NCBI RefSeq assembly: GCF_043641665.1 | Contig: NC_092186.1 | Location: 20,826,501-20,890,500 of the forward strand | Direction: 5' to 3' | DNA: 64,000 nt | Source of the DNA: Enoplosus armatus | Taxonomy: Eukaryota; Chordata; Actinopteri; Centrarchiformes; Enoplosidae | Shown: one piece after another, positions 38,001 through 48,798 of the stretch | How positions within the stretch are numbered: position 1 is the stretch's first letter | Layout of the letters: each line of letters begins with the position of its first letter | Program-made: the position numbers and the translations under genes | The notes under the pieces: model-generated | What the model saw: only the letters and a program-made list of their open reading frames with translations | Database searches by the model: none | Told to the model about the DNA's origin: nothing

Positions 38001-41000
38001 CAGGACATTCAAGGCACCTGGTAAGTATGTGCACATGTGGAGGTTTCCACAGCATGTGTGAGGAGGAAAATATGTCATGGCTCTTTGTATTATTATAATG
38101 ATGCTGTTTTACCGTCATCGCACATGAGGCATCTCTTCCTCGAAATTGCACACTGTAATTCAACCACATTCAGTCAGCAGCAGACAGCTTTTTATGTTTA
38201 AGCCAAAAGTTGGGCCCCTCATCTGAGTGACCCCAGTAAAAACATCTCTGCACTTTAAGCATACCTGCAGTTTACTGAGTGTTAGTGTGTGTGCACGCGC
38301 GCGGATGTGAACCATAGTGTGTTCAGTGTTTCATGAGCTGCTCGGGTGAATTATGGTTCCTGGAGGAGCCAGGTGCTGGTAGGGAATCTCTCGCTCCAGT
38401 GGGAGAGCTCTGTGTGTAAACAGGCCATATATCACGAGCCACACAAAGACACACTAACACAGCATCTCCACATCTCCACTGCTGCCTCTTTACATTCAGT
38501 AGGTCATCAGCCCACATACTTCCGCAGTCTGTTTATGGACGTTACGTAAGCTTTTTGCACCCAAACCCAAAAGACATGTGGAGGAATTATTCCGTAAATG
38601 GACTTCCCGTTCCCGTGGTAGTGTGTTTGCATTGTCCAAACCATAACTTCCTCCTGCATGTGGTCTGTCATCTTCACACATTAAGGATCAATTTTAGTGT
38701 TTTTAGGTGTGATTAGAGTTATTTTGAATATTGAATGGGAAAGTTCATTCTTGACCTAGGAGAGGAAGATTTTATTCCTTACAATTAAAGGAGAACCAAT
38801 TTTCAAACCTGACCATCATAGGTCACTAACAGATGACCCAGACACCATCCTATACAGACCTGGACCTATAATCAATAAATTATTAAGGGATTTTACATTT
38901 TGACGGGGCGCTTCTATTTTAACTGGTGCAGCGTTACTAGTCTTTACGGCACTGGTTTAGCAGATCAGGAAACTCACAGATCAACTGCATAGGAGTTAAG
39001 CCAACCCACGTGACGCTACTCAGCCAATCAAATCTGTGCATTCCAGGCGCTAAACATTGCGACTCTGAATACAGACGAGAGAGGTGAGAGGCGAGTGACC
39101 GATGATAAGACGAGTGAATGATACAGGGAGAGAGACTGTTAAGTCAAGATGTTAACAAAGAAAAAGGGAAACTCAAGCTGCTGCTACACTTTATTTTATT
39201 TTTCTAAAATTAAGCACTTCCTTTTAAGATGCACAATTTTTCAAAAGCCATTTTATTTATTTTTAAATGCAGCCCTTCTTTTACTTAATGAGAGAAGAGC
39301 ACGATTTGTATTGCAGTATGTCTTCTCAATGAGTTGCATGTTTAAAGGAAGTTTGAATGGAACATTGGTAATATATTATATAGTTGACAAAACAAACTCA
39401 CCTTAAGGTCTAGTATTAGCCTTTCTGGAGCGTTCTGTCAACTGCTGTTTCAAAGATCAACTCAACTTGTATCATATATTTTGTCCCTAATATCAACTCT
39501 GTTTTCATCCCAGAGGATCACTCTGAGTTTTTTTACTTACTTACTTAATTTCTTACTTATTAATTTACTCACAGGTGTTCCCAGAGAGACGGAGAAGGAG
39601 AAGGAGTTGGCTGATTTTGACATCTTTGACGACCCCGAGTCACCGTTCTCCACTTTTAACTTCCAGTACTCCAACGAGGCCTTCACCAGACTCCATGACC
39701 TGATGGAGTTCAACACTCTCAATAACCTGGAGGTCAGTTCTGCCCCTATGGTTTCACTACAGGATGAGGTTTCTGACATCAAACAACAGGAAACAATTGT
39801 GATGTAATGTGTCGGTTTGTAAGACTCAAGGTCAGCAACGGGTTGAAGGTCCTTTGTTACGTAGGCTGGCTGATTTTCATTCATTCCCTCAGTCCTTCAT
39901 TGTTAATCTACCCGTATTCAGTGTTGTCAGCGGGGAGGTTTTACATTTTTGCTTTGTTACTACACAAATATCATGATGTTGTGCAACATCAAACATTTCA
40001 AATCCTAAAAGCCCATCTAAGACTGGATGGTACAAGTCTTGTCTAGTCTAAGGTAGGTGTGCCACTGTGAGAGGTCAGACTGACTTTCACTCTATCTGAA
40101 TCACTTCCCTGCTGAGCAACGATTCATATGTGATGCAATGTATTTGACAGGAAGGTCAGCTCATTCAGACTTATACTGTCAATAAAGAATATTCTCCTAA
40201 ATACCTTGATAGCAGCACTAACATATGGAAAACTGCATTCCAGCTTGATGTTTTAGCCTGTTTTAACCAATTTTCGTAAACAACCAAGATGGCTGCCGCT
40301 GATGTGAAACTGTTGCGTCAGTATTAAAGTATTAAACTAACTGGACGGTAGTTCACGTTACGTACAAGGGGTAAGGGTTGGCTTCCAAATCATGTCATGC
40401 CAAACGTCTGTGTCATATGCTCAACGAGAAGCCATATGAGCTGGATGTTGGAACTATCTCCTTGCTCTGATTGGTTGTAGCATCCAGAGGCATGTTGGTC
40501 TGCGGCCATTGATTGAGTTTGGTCATTTATCCAGCATTAATTATATGCACTCTACAGCACAAGACTAATTTGTGCATAGTTATCTTTATTTATTTAAAGC
40601 ATTTATTTTTAGCCATGCTAGCGGCGTGGCTCTAGGGAAGGCTATGTCGGTCGGTCGGTCGGCCCACCACTATCTCAACATTGTTGTATGATAGTGAAAT
40701 CACCAGTGGACCTAAAGACCTCTTCTTATAATAAATGATGTTTGATAGAGCTGCCTGAGCTTTTGAAAAAATAGTGTAATGGATTTGAGATAACGTCATT
40801 TTTCCTCATCAATGATACAATTGTGCACTGAGGGACACAATATGGCATTTTGGATTGAATCCCTATATTTGTCCCCTGTAGGTGATTAAAGAAGCCATCA
40901 AGGACTGCGTCGTGTCCCGGAAGGAGAATCCCTCGTGCCGCTCCCTTCCCTTCTCCCTCAGTGAGATCCCGAAAAAGAGGTTTCTCAAAAGAGATCCTCG

Positions 41001-41040
41001 GGGAAATCCATGGAGTCAGCTGGGAAATGATAGCCAGTAG
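24206..41040 (+). CDS. pla2g4a: Cytosolic phospholipase A2 alpha, complete, 18 coding exons
   Basis: Calcium-dependent lipase that releases sn-2 arachidonate from membrane phospholipid, feeding COX-2. Coding exons: 24206-24223, 25763-25844, 26048-26196, 26528-26641, 27174-27211, 27731-27875, 30119-30255, 30649-30871, 31153-31267, 33571-33708, 33801-33890, 35158-35223, 36014-36144, 36300-36411, 37547-37731, 37831-38020, 39575-39732, 40882-41040. Phases agree throughout, giving 749 aa, the human length. The C2 domain (about 10-130) has calcium ligands Asp35, Asp38, Asp88 and Asn90. The alpha/beta lipase domain has oxyanion GSGGGFR (Arg196), nucleophile Ser224 in GLSGS, and catalytic Asp542 in VDSGLT. 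The MAPK-type site is Ser499-Pro. The six-residue first exon is the least certain part. Teleosts can have two copies, which I cannot tell apart. Confidence 0.97.
24947..25437. repeat. Long imperfect inverted repeat (foldback-type element) in pla2g4a intron 2
   Basis: Left arm about 24947-25085 and right arm about 25290-25437 are reverse complements with scattered mismatches. Shared blocks include GATTAACAGTGTAATTT, TGTATGAATCAGGT/TGTATGGATCAGGT, CTACTGGTACTT-type and GTACAGTGGAAG. The spacer of about 200 bp has no coding content but two 'GGGTACAGTAATG'-like phrases. This looks like a foldback or MITE-class DNA element. Confidence 0.75.
25763..26641 (+). CDS. pla2g4a: pla2g4a exons 3-5: calcium-binding C2 domain
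   Basis: Exons 25763-25844, 26048-26196 and 26528-26641 encode most of the C2 domain, which docks the enzyme to ER, Golgi and nuclear membranes on a calcium rise. [11 protein letters not shown] gives loop 1 (Asp35, Thr36, Asp38), [11 protein letters not shown] gives loop 2, and [13 protein letters not shown] gives loop 3 (Asp88, Asn90). Exon 4 is 149 nt, so skipping it would shift the frame. Its acceptor lies directly after a (TG)n tract. Confidence 0.95.
26009..26044 (+). repeat. pla2g4a: (TG)n tract abutting the pla2g4a exon 4 acceptor
   Basis: About 18 TG units with one CG, ending at TGTGCAG, so the repeat runs straight into the 3' splice site at 26045-26047. It takes the place of an ordinary polypyrimidine tract. 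Confidence 0.95.
26331..26391 (+). repeat. Truncated tRNA-derived SINE-like fragment
   Basis: 'ggggcgccctggtagctcacctggtagagcgtgcgtccca' contains a tRNA-type A box (TGGTAGCTCACCTGG... TAGAGC). I know this phrase as the head of tRNA-derived repeats in percomorph fishes. The B box and the rest are missing and no acceptor stem closes, so it is not a functional tRNA. It lies in pla2g4a intron 4. Confidence 0.55.
28007..28905. mobile_element. Non-autonomous DNA element in pla2g4a intron 7
   Basis: Termini are imperfect inverted repeats: aagaggacccattatgct on the left and, reversed, aagaggaggtattacgct on the right. The right part, read in reverse, shares 'tattctgggacaccactagagtagctttgcatgattcac' with the start of the MITE at 11.75 kb, so the two are related. 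GC-richer interior, no transposase recognised. The rest of the intron to 30118 contains further non-coding sequence I cannot name. Confidence 0.5.
30119..30255 (+). CDS. pla2g4a: pla2g4a exon 8: catalytic serine exon
   Basis: The exon encodes residues 183-228. It holds the glycine-rich oxyanion loop [11 protein letters not shown] with Arg196 and the lipase motif GLSGS with nucleophile Ser224 (human Ser228). The final TGG codon is split across the donor at 30256, and the frame continues into [12 protein letters not shown]. The acceptor again follows a short TG run (30101-30112). Confidence 0.95.
32650..33215. mobile_element. Dispersed teleost repeat in pla2g4a intron 10
   Basis: Contains the run of phrases 'gactgtataaaggaagtggac', 'atgaagtcacccattggtttg', 'ggctgtcgccatcttg', 'gaaccagaagtgacc' and later 'caagtggagtcactccctgg', 'tttaaggcacttccacattg'. 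I recognise this as a very common percomorph repeat, thought to be a non-autonomous DNA transposon. No coding capacity. Confidence 0.6.
34782..34805. repeat. (TG)n microsatellite
   Basis: Twelve TG units in pla2g4a intron 12. Confidence 0.9.
35575..35830. repeat. Teleost repeat fragment in pla2g4a intron 13
   Basis: 'agctcttgagggaaatatctggctgctaaa', 'ctccactatgttcaccagcca' and 'gaaaacagctgcctgctgca' are phrases I know from a dispersed fish repeat. Ends are not defined. Confidence 0.4.
36300..36411 (+). CDS. pla2g4a: pla2g4a exon 15: lid/linker with MAPK-type Ser-Pro site
   Basis: Follows a tgtcaccag acceptor. It encodes [22 protein letters not shown] and an acidic run. Ser499 in PFSP aligns with human Ser505 (PLSP), the activating ERK/p38 site. 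The segment after it is shorter and different from human, as expected for a flexible loop. Confidence 0.9.
36706..37240 (+). mobile_element. Decayed non-LTR retrotransposon (L2/CR1-like) fragment
   Basis: Lies in pla2g4a intron 15, same strand as the gene. It encodes pieces of the reverse transcriptase C-terminal half: a YTDDTQIYL active-site motif near 36713, then after an internal deletion [13 protein letters not shown], and in another frame [11 protein letters not shown]...RTEHITPV. Frameshifts and at least one deletion make it inactive. The clade is my best guess from the [15 protein letters not shown] motif. Confidence 0.75.
37547..37731 (+). CDS. pla2g4a: pla2g4a exon 16: catalytic aspartate exon
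   Basis: Encodes residues 520-581. [20 protein letters not shown] contains Asp542 of the Ser-Asp dyad (human Asp549). The exon is nearly identical to the mammalian protein and is preceded by the decayed LINE copy in intron 15. Confidence 0.95.
40617..40690. repeat. (TCGG)n tract within a fish repeat fragment
   Basis: Four TCGG units (about 40648-40664) inside 'ggctctagggaaggctatg...cccaccactatctcaaca', a phrase of a known dispersed teleost repeat. It lies in pla2g4a intron 18. Confidence 0.4.
40882..41040 (+). CDS. pla2g4a: pla2g4a terminal coding exon
   Basis: Encodes the last 52 residues from [11 protein letters not shown] to the TAG at 41038-41040. The [13 protein letters not shown] stretch lies where human has the Ser727 phosphorylation region. 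The final 20 or so residues are diverged from human, which is normal for this tail. Total length still comes to 749 aa. Confidence 0.9.
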   Translation: MIKEAIKDCVVSRKENPSCRSLPFSLSEIPKKRFLKRDPRGNPWSQLGNDSQ

Positions 41041-41425
41041 CCTGATCCAAGACTTTGGATAAAGCGAACTTTAGGATTTAGGGAAGTGCAGCATTTTCTT
41101 TTTGGAAAGTGCTATCGTGTTGATCTCTTTTCTGTATACTTTTAATCATACAACCTTAACGTTTACTGGTAAAAGCCTTGTGATTGCATTCATATACGGC
41201 ACACTGAGAATTTTCATCTGGCTGAATGTGTTGCTGTTTATTGACCACAAACAGCTGATGTGTGCTGGGTGATGAAAATCAACACTTACTAAACACTGCA
41301 GTGTGACTGGATTGTTACGGCAAACATCTGGCTCCATCACAAACAACAGGAGATTTGTTTGTGAGTCCTTTCTTTTGTTTTTGATATTTACTGAGAGTCC
41401 CAAACTATGCTATCTCTTAGTTTGA

Positions 41426-41431
41426 AATAAA
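41426..41431 (+). terminator. pla2g4a: Candidate pla2g4a polyadenylation signal
   Basis: Canonical AATAAA about 385 nt after the stop, followed by a T-rich stretch (cattcactttactttcattc). First canonical hexamer found after the stop. Confidence 0.6.
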
Positions 41432-41931
41432 TGTCCTCATTCACTTTACTTTCATTCATCATGTGAATTTCCTACTCCAGTTGCAACATTCCCAGTCCAC
41501 GTGGACACCTCCTGGCTTCAGTTCTTGCTGCCGGGAGCCAAGCAGATTTACATCTTTCTGTTTCCAAATGTTGCTCCGAGCTGTGAATGCACTGTAAGAA
41601 GCCTCACTTGCGCTGTTTGTCAGCTGAACTCTTTCCATATTGAACGTGCGACTACAAAGCATGCAAATCACCGTGTTTTGTTTTGTTTTTTCACCGGATG
41701 GCTCGTCTAAACATGTAATCCTGTTTGAAAACATGGAAGAGGAGCTCGTAACCATTGGTTTTGTTTGATGACAACTCCTAAACACTCCGAGTGCACCCCC
41801 TCTGGATACCTCAAACATTTCAATGATGCTTACCCACCTACAGGGAAGGAGCACTCCCCTGTAGGGAGTGTCTCATATTAAAGCCACCATTTTGGAAAAA
41901 CAAAACTTGATACCATAGAAACGGCTCCGCT

Positions 41932-41933
<2 letters not shown>

Positions 41934-42012
<79 letters not shown>

Positions 42013-42013
42013 T
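41934..42013. repeat. (TC)n microsatellite
   Basis: Nearly perfect TC run of about 80 bp with one CCTC interruption; polypurine on the other strand, so triplex-capable. Confidence 0.95.
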
Positions 42014-42214
42014 TCCACCGGAATAAAGGTGTGTTTTTCCTGACCATGTTGTTTCAGGCTGCCTTTTAGATACAGGCACAGTTTGTTTTTCTCGGGCCAT
42101 TTCCTCCCCCAACAAACCCAACTTGCTGCAGGACTCCTCGATTGCCCCTGTGTATGATGTAGTGGAGCTAAGGTCAGAGCGAGGGGAGGCTGGGAGGAGT
42201 GGTGAGTGCGATCA

Positions 42215-42380
42215 CGAGACCCGCAGCTGAAAACGGTGGCTCTCGGCGGCGCTCAGTGGAATTTTACACACTACACCTACACCTGCAGCAGTGGAGGCCT
42301 GGAATCTGACACACTACACCTATACCTGCAGGGGCCCAAAGGCTGCACACAGAGCAGTGGAATTTTACACCGAAGCACTT
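42215..42380. repeat. Short imperfect tandem duplication
   Basis: The phrase 'acacactacacctacacctgcag' near 42267 recurs as 'acacactacacctatacctgcag' near 42308. 'cagtggaattttacac' occurs near 42255 and again near 42356. Probably a local duplication of about 40-100 bp; no coding function seen. Confidence 0.5.
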
Positions 42381-42604
42381 GTATACCCCTATATGCTCGT
42401 GTTTCAACCCTGCTGGTTTGCAAGAAATGGAGAAAAACAAAATAAAAGTGTTCTGCAGTCTTGCTGCAGGGACTCATGACCAACAAACCTTTGCAACTCG
42501 AACTGCCTTCACGTTGATTTTTCAGCAGATCATTTGTGTCCGTTTTTGCATGTTTATGTTTTCTGTAGTTAACAGCATTCTCTTACAAGTATGTGTTTTT
42601 TAAA

Positions 42605-42908
42605 GAAATTGTTTGGTTTTAGTTAGTAGGGTAGTTACAAGTGTCAACGGTTGAATGAGGTTTTCTTAGTTCCGGAGTTTAAACCTAGAAGTTCCGCTTT
42701 CACTCGGTAGGCTGACTTTGTTACCTTTGGAGACAGCCAGGCTAGCTGTGTCCCCTTGTTTTCAGTCTTTAAGCTAAGCTAAGCTAACCGGCTGCTGGCT
42801 GTAGTCTTAGATGTAACGGCCAGATGTGAGAATGGCATCAATCTTTCCGTTTAGGTTAATAACAATACAAGCATATTTCCCAAAATGTTGAAATACTCCA
42901 TTAAGACA
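42605..42908 (+). mobile_element. Common percomorph dispersed repeat
   Basis: Contains 'gactttgttacctttgga', 'agccaggctagctg', 'gtctttaagctaagctaagctaaccggctgctggc' and ends 'catatttcccaaaatgttgaaatactccattaa'. I recognise this as one of the most frequent repeats in percomorph genomes; function and class unknown to me. A fragment of it is also at 10.1 kb. Confidence 0.65.
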
Positions 42909-44504
42909 AATGTATCCATGTGCAACACAACAAGCATTGTCATGTTGTGAAGACATCTTATCAAACTCTGTCAGCTGTCATGTCACACTTTTATTTTTCT
43001 TCGTAGCTTAAGGTTAGTTAATTTAGAAATCATGCATGAGCTGTAGCTATTTTATTTTCTAATATTTTCATGTCATGTTGCATTATTATGATCTTTGACA
43101 ATGTTTACAAATGTGTAAGATGCTAAACGGTCAGTTCGAGGGAATCAAGACGTGTACATAAATACTCCTGTTTGTATTATAACTGGCACAGCACGGCATA
43201 TGTAATGTTCATGTGCATCGTGAAAGGATGACAATAAAAGGAAGAATTTATCTTGTGTGTAATGTTTGCTCTTGAAACATTTGACACCCTTTCTTCATAT
43301 CTGCGAGACCCCTCCTGAAATAACACAGCAGCTGAGGGAAAAGTGCAGGGTCGCAGTTCCTGCATGTTCTGTTTCCTTTTGTTTGACTTATCTATTTGAA
43401 AAATGTCGGGGGACAGGACTGGTCTGTGCAGATATGCCCACCAGTTTGTAAGCGGATCTTTTAACCAAATGAAATGTGGGTTTTAGCGTGTGCGTGGGAC
43501 GGTAACGCAAGGCTAATCCACAGCAGAGATGTGGAATTCCAGTGTTTGTCCTCCTGGCTGTCTGGCTCACCACACCACTTTCTTGGTATTTATTTAGCCC
43601 TCACAATCTGCTTTTATCTACTATATGTGCACACATACAAGGAATTTGACTCCGTTTTTTCTTTTGTGCTCTGAATGTACTTAACACATGAAATGAGGGC
43701 CACATAGCTGAACAAAGGTAAACATCTGGCTATTATGTACATACAAGTAGGTGAAAATATAAAAGCATCTTGTCAGACTTTCTGTAAATTGTAAACAGGA
43801 ATACAATAGTGCAAAGAGATGACACATGACGATCAGTTTACTAGTACTGAGGAGTACTGCTCAGCCTTTCTAAAGTCTAAGACAATAACACTGCTAATGT
43901 CTTCAAGGTTGTCTCGGTCCGGCCTCGGAGAATACAAATTTGTAACATGTTAGAAATGGGAGTGTGTTATGTCACGTAAGTTTGAAAGACGTGGGTGTCT
44001 GCCAGGCAGGTAGGGTTATGGGACATTTGGGATCCAGCATTTTCTGAGTTTGAGCCATACTGGTGGTTAAAGGCAGAATATCTTCGATTTTCACCTTTCT
44101 TTTTTTTTTAATGTCTCTTGTGACTCCCCCACGTGTATGGAAGTACGGGAGTACCCCTTTAAGACTACTGAAGGAATATGCTGCAAGCAAGAATATGACA
44201 TGTTGAAATATCTGAAACAGTGTATTTAAAGGCTTGATTCACACAAATGATTAAAAAACCTGTTTTCTCACTTCACTCCAGAGGTATATATAACTGTGCA
44301 GATAGTTGTTTTTTTTTTATATATCAGCCTCTGAGATTTCTGCTGCCTCCCGGTTATAATGGAGCTGGAGCTTTGTTTGTGCTTCCTGTCAAAAGTTTTC
44401 ATAGGAATGATAATAAGTTAGTCAACAAATCTCAAAGTCAGAAACATTTCATTTTAAATCTTTCGCATTGAAATAATAATGTAACGCTCATAATGATGTC
44501 AGGA

Positions 44505-45310
44505 TTGGTTCACCCAAGTTACAAAAAAAACTTTCTTCTCTTACTTGTAGTCCTGTTGCCATGGATATGGAGAGTTTTGGTATTATTATTCTTCATAAGG
44601 TAATTATTCAATGCTGTGAGCACCACAAATGAAATTGCATTCATATTGTATTGCTAATGATTGTATTAAAGATCAGTTCTAGCCTGCCACTTATCCAGTG
44701 TGGAGTTTTATGGTGAATGATAATATTTTAGTCAGTAAATCCTAAAGCCAAAAACCTTCTGGGTGGATGGATATTGCAAAATCTACAGTATAACCAAAAC
44801 TCTGCATGAGAAGACACAACTAGAGGTTAGTGAGAAAATATGTTTTTTGTAATTTGGGTGAACAGACTATTTCACTGCACATTACATAGTGCATTTTACA
44901 CATCATAAAGACTACTTATCATGTCGCTTACTGTCAGTGGCTGTGAATCTATTCCAGCATGCCTGAAATTCTGTCAGGAGTCTTATGACGATGTGAATGT
45001 ATCAGGCCAAAAACGTTTATGTGCATTGAAGTTATACGACTCAACATGCTCTAAATGTGTTCATTTAAAGGGTTTGTTCATCTATAGTCACTGTTATAGA
45101 TAGTTTTGCTTTTATTTACCCACATTTTGAGCAACCACTTATGCCAAAAATATTGTCCCATTTACCTCCACTGTGTTGGGGACATGGCAGAAATCTTAGA
45201 GACAGTATCCAAAGCTGGACAAATAAAACCAAAGCTAGCTGCATGGGGAGAAACCAGTAGAGGTAAGTGAGACAATGTGGGTTTTTTTTTGGGTGCACTG
45301 AACATTTAAA
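44505..45310. repeat. Probable dispersed repeat fragments
   Basis: 'gattggttcacccaagttacaaaaaaa' (44502 on) and later 'tttgggtgaacagac' (44855 on), and 'ttgttcatctatagtcac' to 'gggtgcactgaac' (45069-45304), look like diverged ends of a fish element that starts GGTTCACCCAAATTAC. A related phrase is at 55751-55800. Boundaries uncertain. Confidence 0.35.
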
Positions 45311-45549
45311 TGTGTGTGAAATTGTGCATTTTATGTGCCATAAAGAATTATTTTACACGTGCAGGCAGAAAGGCAGAAACCTCAAAACCTGAGCAAATAA
45401 AACCAGAACTATCAGCATCATTTTTCTGTTATGTGTTTTATACACCAGAAAGAATATTTCCCTTGCATTGTTTGGTCAGTGATTGTGTCCAAAATCACTT
45501 CGAGCTTGCCTCATATTCAGACTTATGATGACTGATTACAAAACAACAC

Positions 45550-45905
45550 ACCAGAGCCACTTTCACCTCCAGAAAGGAGGGAGCCACCCACAGTCTCTCC
45601 CAGCCTGAAGACCTGCTCCAACGCAGCACCCGCTAATTCATTACATTCCCCAATTAAATCATCATCCAAGAGCAATATTCCCCTCATGTGAAAGTACTAA
45701 TTATGTGCTTAGGATACTTTGCTATGGTGACAGTCCTTTTCTCTGGCACGGAAGCGCCTGGCCTGGCGCCCCGCAGATTTGCTCTGACATTGAAAGCTGG
45801 AGTAGGACAGATTCTCTGAGGCTTTTTCAGGTTTAATTTCCTCTGCAGGGGCCGTCTGCCTCTGTGTGCACTGCACAGTAGGGGGGGAAGCGGCCTCCAT
45901 ATTGA
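45550..45905. other. Possible conserved non-coding element
   Basis: This stretch has balanced, non-repetitive composition with clustered TAAT-type homeodomain motifs (for example 'gctaattcattacattccccaattaaatcatcatcc' split over 45631-45666). It differs from the repeat-rich DNA around it. No splice context or frame I trust. The call rests on texture only. Confidence 0.2.
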
Positions 45906-46061
45906 AATTTTCCAGGGCTTGTTAATTTGCACATTCACGTGAGGGTCATGTATGTGCCTGTATCCTCGCCTTTGATGTGCTGAGTCATTCACATAGCACA
46001 GACGGGTTGGGGCGCACCACAAAGCCCGCAATGAGGACACTCATGACCAATGCACGCAAGG

Positions 46062-46100
<39 letters not shown>

Positions 46101-46130
46101 TGTGTGAGTGTGTGTGTGAGTGTGTGTGTG
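46062..46130. repeat. (TG)n with GAGTG interruptions
   Basis: TG run that shifts into TGTGAGTG units, adjacent to a GA-rich segment up to 46185. A 13-base G run follows at about 46263. Confidence 0.95.
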
Positions 46131-47016
46131 AAAGAAAGACAGAGAGGGAGGGATTGGAAGGAAGAAAGACGGAGAAAGAGAGGAAATGTGTACACATGTT
46201 TTCAAGCATGAGTGTTTATTGTCTATCTATCTATTGTGTGTGTGTGTGGAGAGGGGGTGTATGGGGGGGGGGGGATTCCTCTGTTTCACAATCAGTCAAT
46301 CCTGCTATTCTAGTTGTGTTATTCGGCTTCACACTTACATAGACCTCTCCAGTGCAGTGAGCAACACTTTCTCACTCTTCTGAATCAGACTTCCTGGGTC
46401 AGATATGGTGCGTGTGCGTTTGCTGGAATGGGGAAGGAAGGTCCACACTGGGAAATACATTAGCTAGTGTTATGCTTTCCCCTCCTGAGGCAAAGGGCCA
46501 GCAGTCTAGACAGCGCAGATAAGGAAATTAAAAAGTCCATGTTCAATAAAAAAAAGGCATAAATGAAACATAGGAGTGTCCCACTTCCCAGAAAAGCCCT
46601 GTGTGTTATGAACTAGCTTTTATTGGTCAGGATCCATACCAATGAATTGTGGGCCTGTCACCCATGGCAACATCACAGGACTCCCTGCCAGAATTTAACA
46701 TGAGCTCATGTGAGAGGATCTGGAAGGAGCCAAAACTTTCACCCATTCGTCTTGCAGCTTGACAAGCGGACATGTCTGTGTTTATTCCAACTTTTGTCTC
46801 GCTGATCTTCAAATAACGATGAGTGTGTTATTTAGCGACATGGAAAGTGTGTCTTACTTCCTGCAAAGAGAAAAACATGCACTTCGATGTGACGCAGGAA
46901 CACACTGACATCACGGAGCTGACGACGTGGTGGTCTGTGGGATGACCAGACGGTTAAATAAATACTTACGCCACAGCGGTGAAATGGTCAGAAGCCTGGA
47001 TGCAGTGACTCCGCAT

Positions 47017-47017
47017 G

Positions 47018-47095
<78 letters not shown>

Positions 47096-47177
47096 CACAC
47101 TCACACTCACTCACACTCACACTCACACTCACTCACACTCACACTCACTCACACTCACTCACACTCACACTCACACA
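47017..47177. repeat. Compound (AC)n / (ACTC)n microsatellite
   Basis: Starts as pure AC and becomes ACTC/ACTCAC higher-order units. The longest microsatellite in the window, about 160 bp. Confidence 0.95.
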
Positions 47178-48539
47178 CCAATGCTGGTTGTGAAGATCAT
47201 CTGTTTAGATTCCAGCAGATAAAACACAGATTTAATCACTGGAGCAGTTGAATCTGGGTCCTATCAGACTAAAAGCTCATGCAAGCGTAATGGTGAATTA
47301 CATGGATGTTATGTAGGGGAGTGAGAGTGTGTGCACTGTTTAGTCTGTGACAAAAACCTTACCCCACCTTATACTCAGGCTGAATGCCACTATGTTGAGC
47401 TTAGTATGTAAATTGTGCTCGTCTTTGCTTTTACACTGTTGAAACAGAGATCTTGATCTCAGTGAGGCTACCTGTTTAAATTCTCTCTCTGTTGATTCTC
47501 CAAGCAACAACGTGAGAAGTGGCTGGAGACAAAGGGGATATTCTGTAAATGGAGAGATGGTGTGTCTCTGGTCAAACACACTGTTGAAAATTGCTTTGAA
47601 ACTTGAAAGAAAACAGTCATGTAGCCTCTCTGGATTATTATAATGGTTTGCTGAACCTGAGGAAATTTGTCCAGGTGCTGAAAGTTTTATGTGTATTACA
47701 TCCACTGTTTTTATTTAATTTCCTAATAACATTTTGTATTACCTTTTGCAAGAACAATGATAAGACTATGTTTCATCGTATGCAAGTAACCTGACAATAA
47801 AGTTGAATTTAAATGAATGATTCTGATTCATATTTGTTTTGTTTTTCGTTGTATTCGTTTGTTCGTCTACACTCGATGGGTCATTAGCTATGTCAACTGC
47901 TTCTTTTGTGTTTGTGTGTGAATTGTTTTGTTTTTTTGTTGTTGAACATGTTACAATAAGAAACACAACGAGGGGTTCTTAGACAGAAATACGCATCACG
48001 TTTTACAGGCATTTTTTGTTGTTCTCAGAGTACAAAATGTTTGTAATATTCTATTTGGAAAGATGGAAACTATTAGAGCACTTAGATTTATGAATGTGTG
48101 TTTTGGCAAGCAATTACATCATCAACTAATAAACTAATAAAACACAAATGAAAGACAGATAATTATTACAGACAAATTGAGATAAACATGTGAATCATAA
48201 AAAAAAAGACCAAAATAAAAGCAGGGCTGTAGCAACTACTGAGAGCACAAAGGTCATATTCGTGAAAATATTTCTATGATTTTGTTGGGATAAATGACAC
48301 GAGTAGTTTATACCTTCTACAATCATACACATATATTATTTATACATACCTTGCAACATAGAGAAAGCTCTGAAACATATGTATGGAGAGGAAATTTACA
48401 GCATAATTCAACAGTTAAATAAACAAATGGGAAATCTTGAGTTTTTTATACTTTTGTGGTGCTTTGTCAAAAATGTGTTGACTCATGACATTGAGTAAAA
48501 TAGACGTCTGTGTGTTGGGTTAGGGTTTCAGTCATCACG

Positions 48540-48798
48540 TTCCTTATGTTTGATCGCCCTCTACCGGACGACAATGGGAAATACAGGCCTGCAGGTTCAC
48601 ACATTGGCCACTAGGCGGCGATGTCGTGTACGCGGAAGCAGAAAACGCACACAGAGGAAAAGGGAAGAAGCCAGGGAGCTGCCTGCTTGTGACAGCCGTG
48701 TCAAAGAAAAGCACTGTAAAAAAAAAAAAAAAGGCCAGACTTGAGCTTCAACTCTTGTCCTTTTCGGTGAAGAATAAGACGCCCAAACCGCCACCGAC
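48540..48798 (+). promoter_or_regulatory. arpc5: arpc5 promoter / 5' UTR region
   Basis: GC-richer DNA immediately upstream of the ATG (ccgacATGt). A CGGAAGC ETS-like site lies near 48631, and an A15 run lies about 65 nt before the ATG (48718-48732). No TATA box was seen, as expected for a housekeeping gene. The start site is not determinable by eye. Confidence 0.4.

Larger units (their letters stand above)
41432..48500. other. Intergenic region between pla2g4a and arpc5
   Basis: About 7 kb with microsatellites at 41935, 46062 and 47017, the repeats at 42.2, 42.6 and 44.5-45.3 kb, and the possible conserved element at 45.6 kb. No exon with family resemblance was found on either strand in 43.0-44.5, 46.3-46.9 or 47.2-48.5 kb. 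Confidence 0.6.

Noticed and set aside
37543..38169. 208-codon open frame on the minus strand
   Set aside because: It is antisense to pla2g4a exons 16 and 17, whose codon bias leaves the opposite strand open. It has no family resemblance and no splice or promoter context.
41838..42121. Arg/Glu-rich open frames on the minus strand
   Set aside because: Translation of the (TC)n/(GA)n tract, not a gene.
45684..46040. 118-codon minus-strand open frame
   Set aside because: Low-complexity basic sequence without conserved motifs, overlapping the possible non-coding element; no exon context.
46986..47193. Open frames rich in His/Thr/Ser or Cys/Val
   Set aside because: Direct translation of the CA/TG/ACTC microsatellite; the same applies to the frames over the other dinucleotide tracts.
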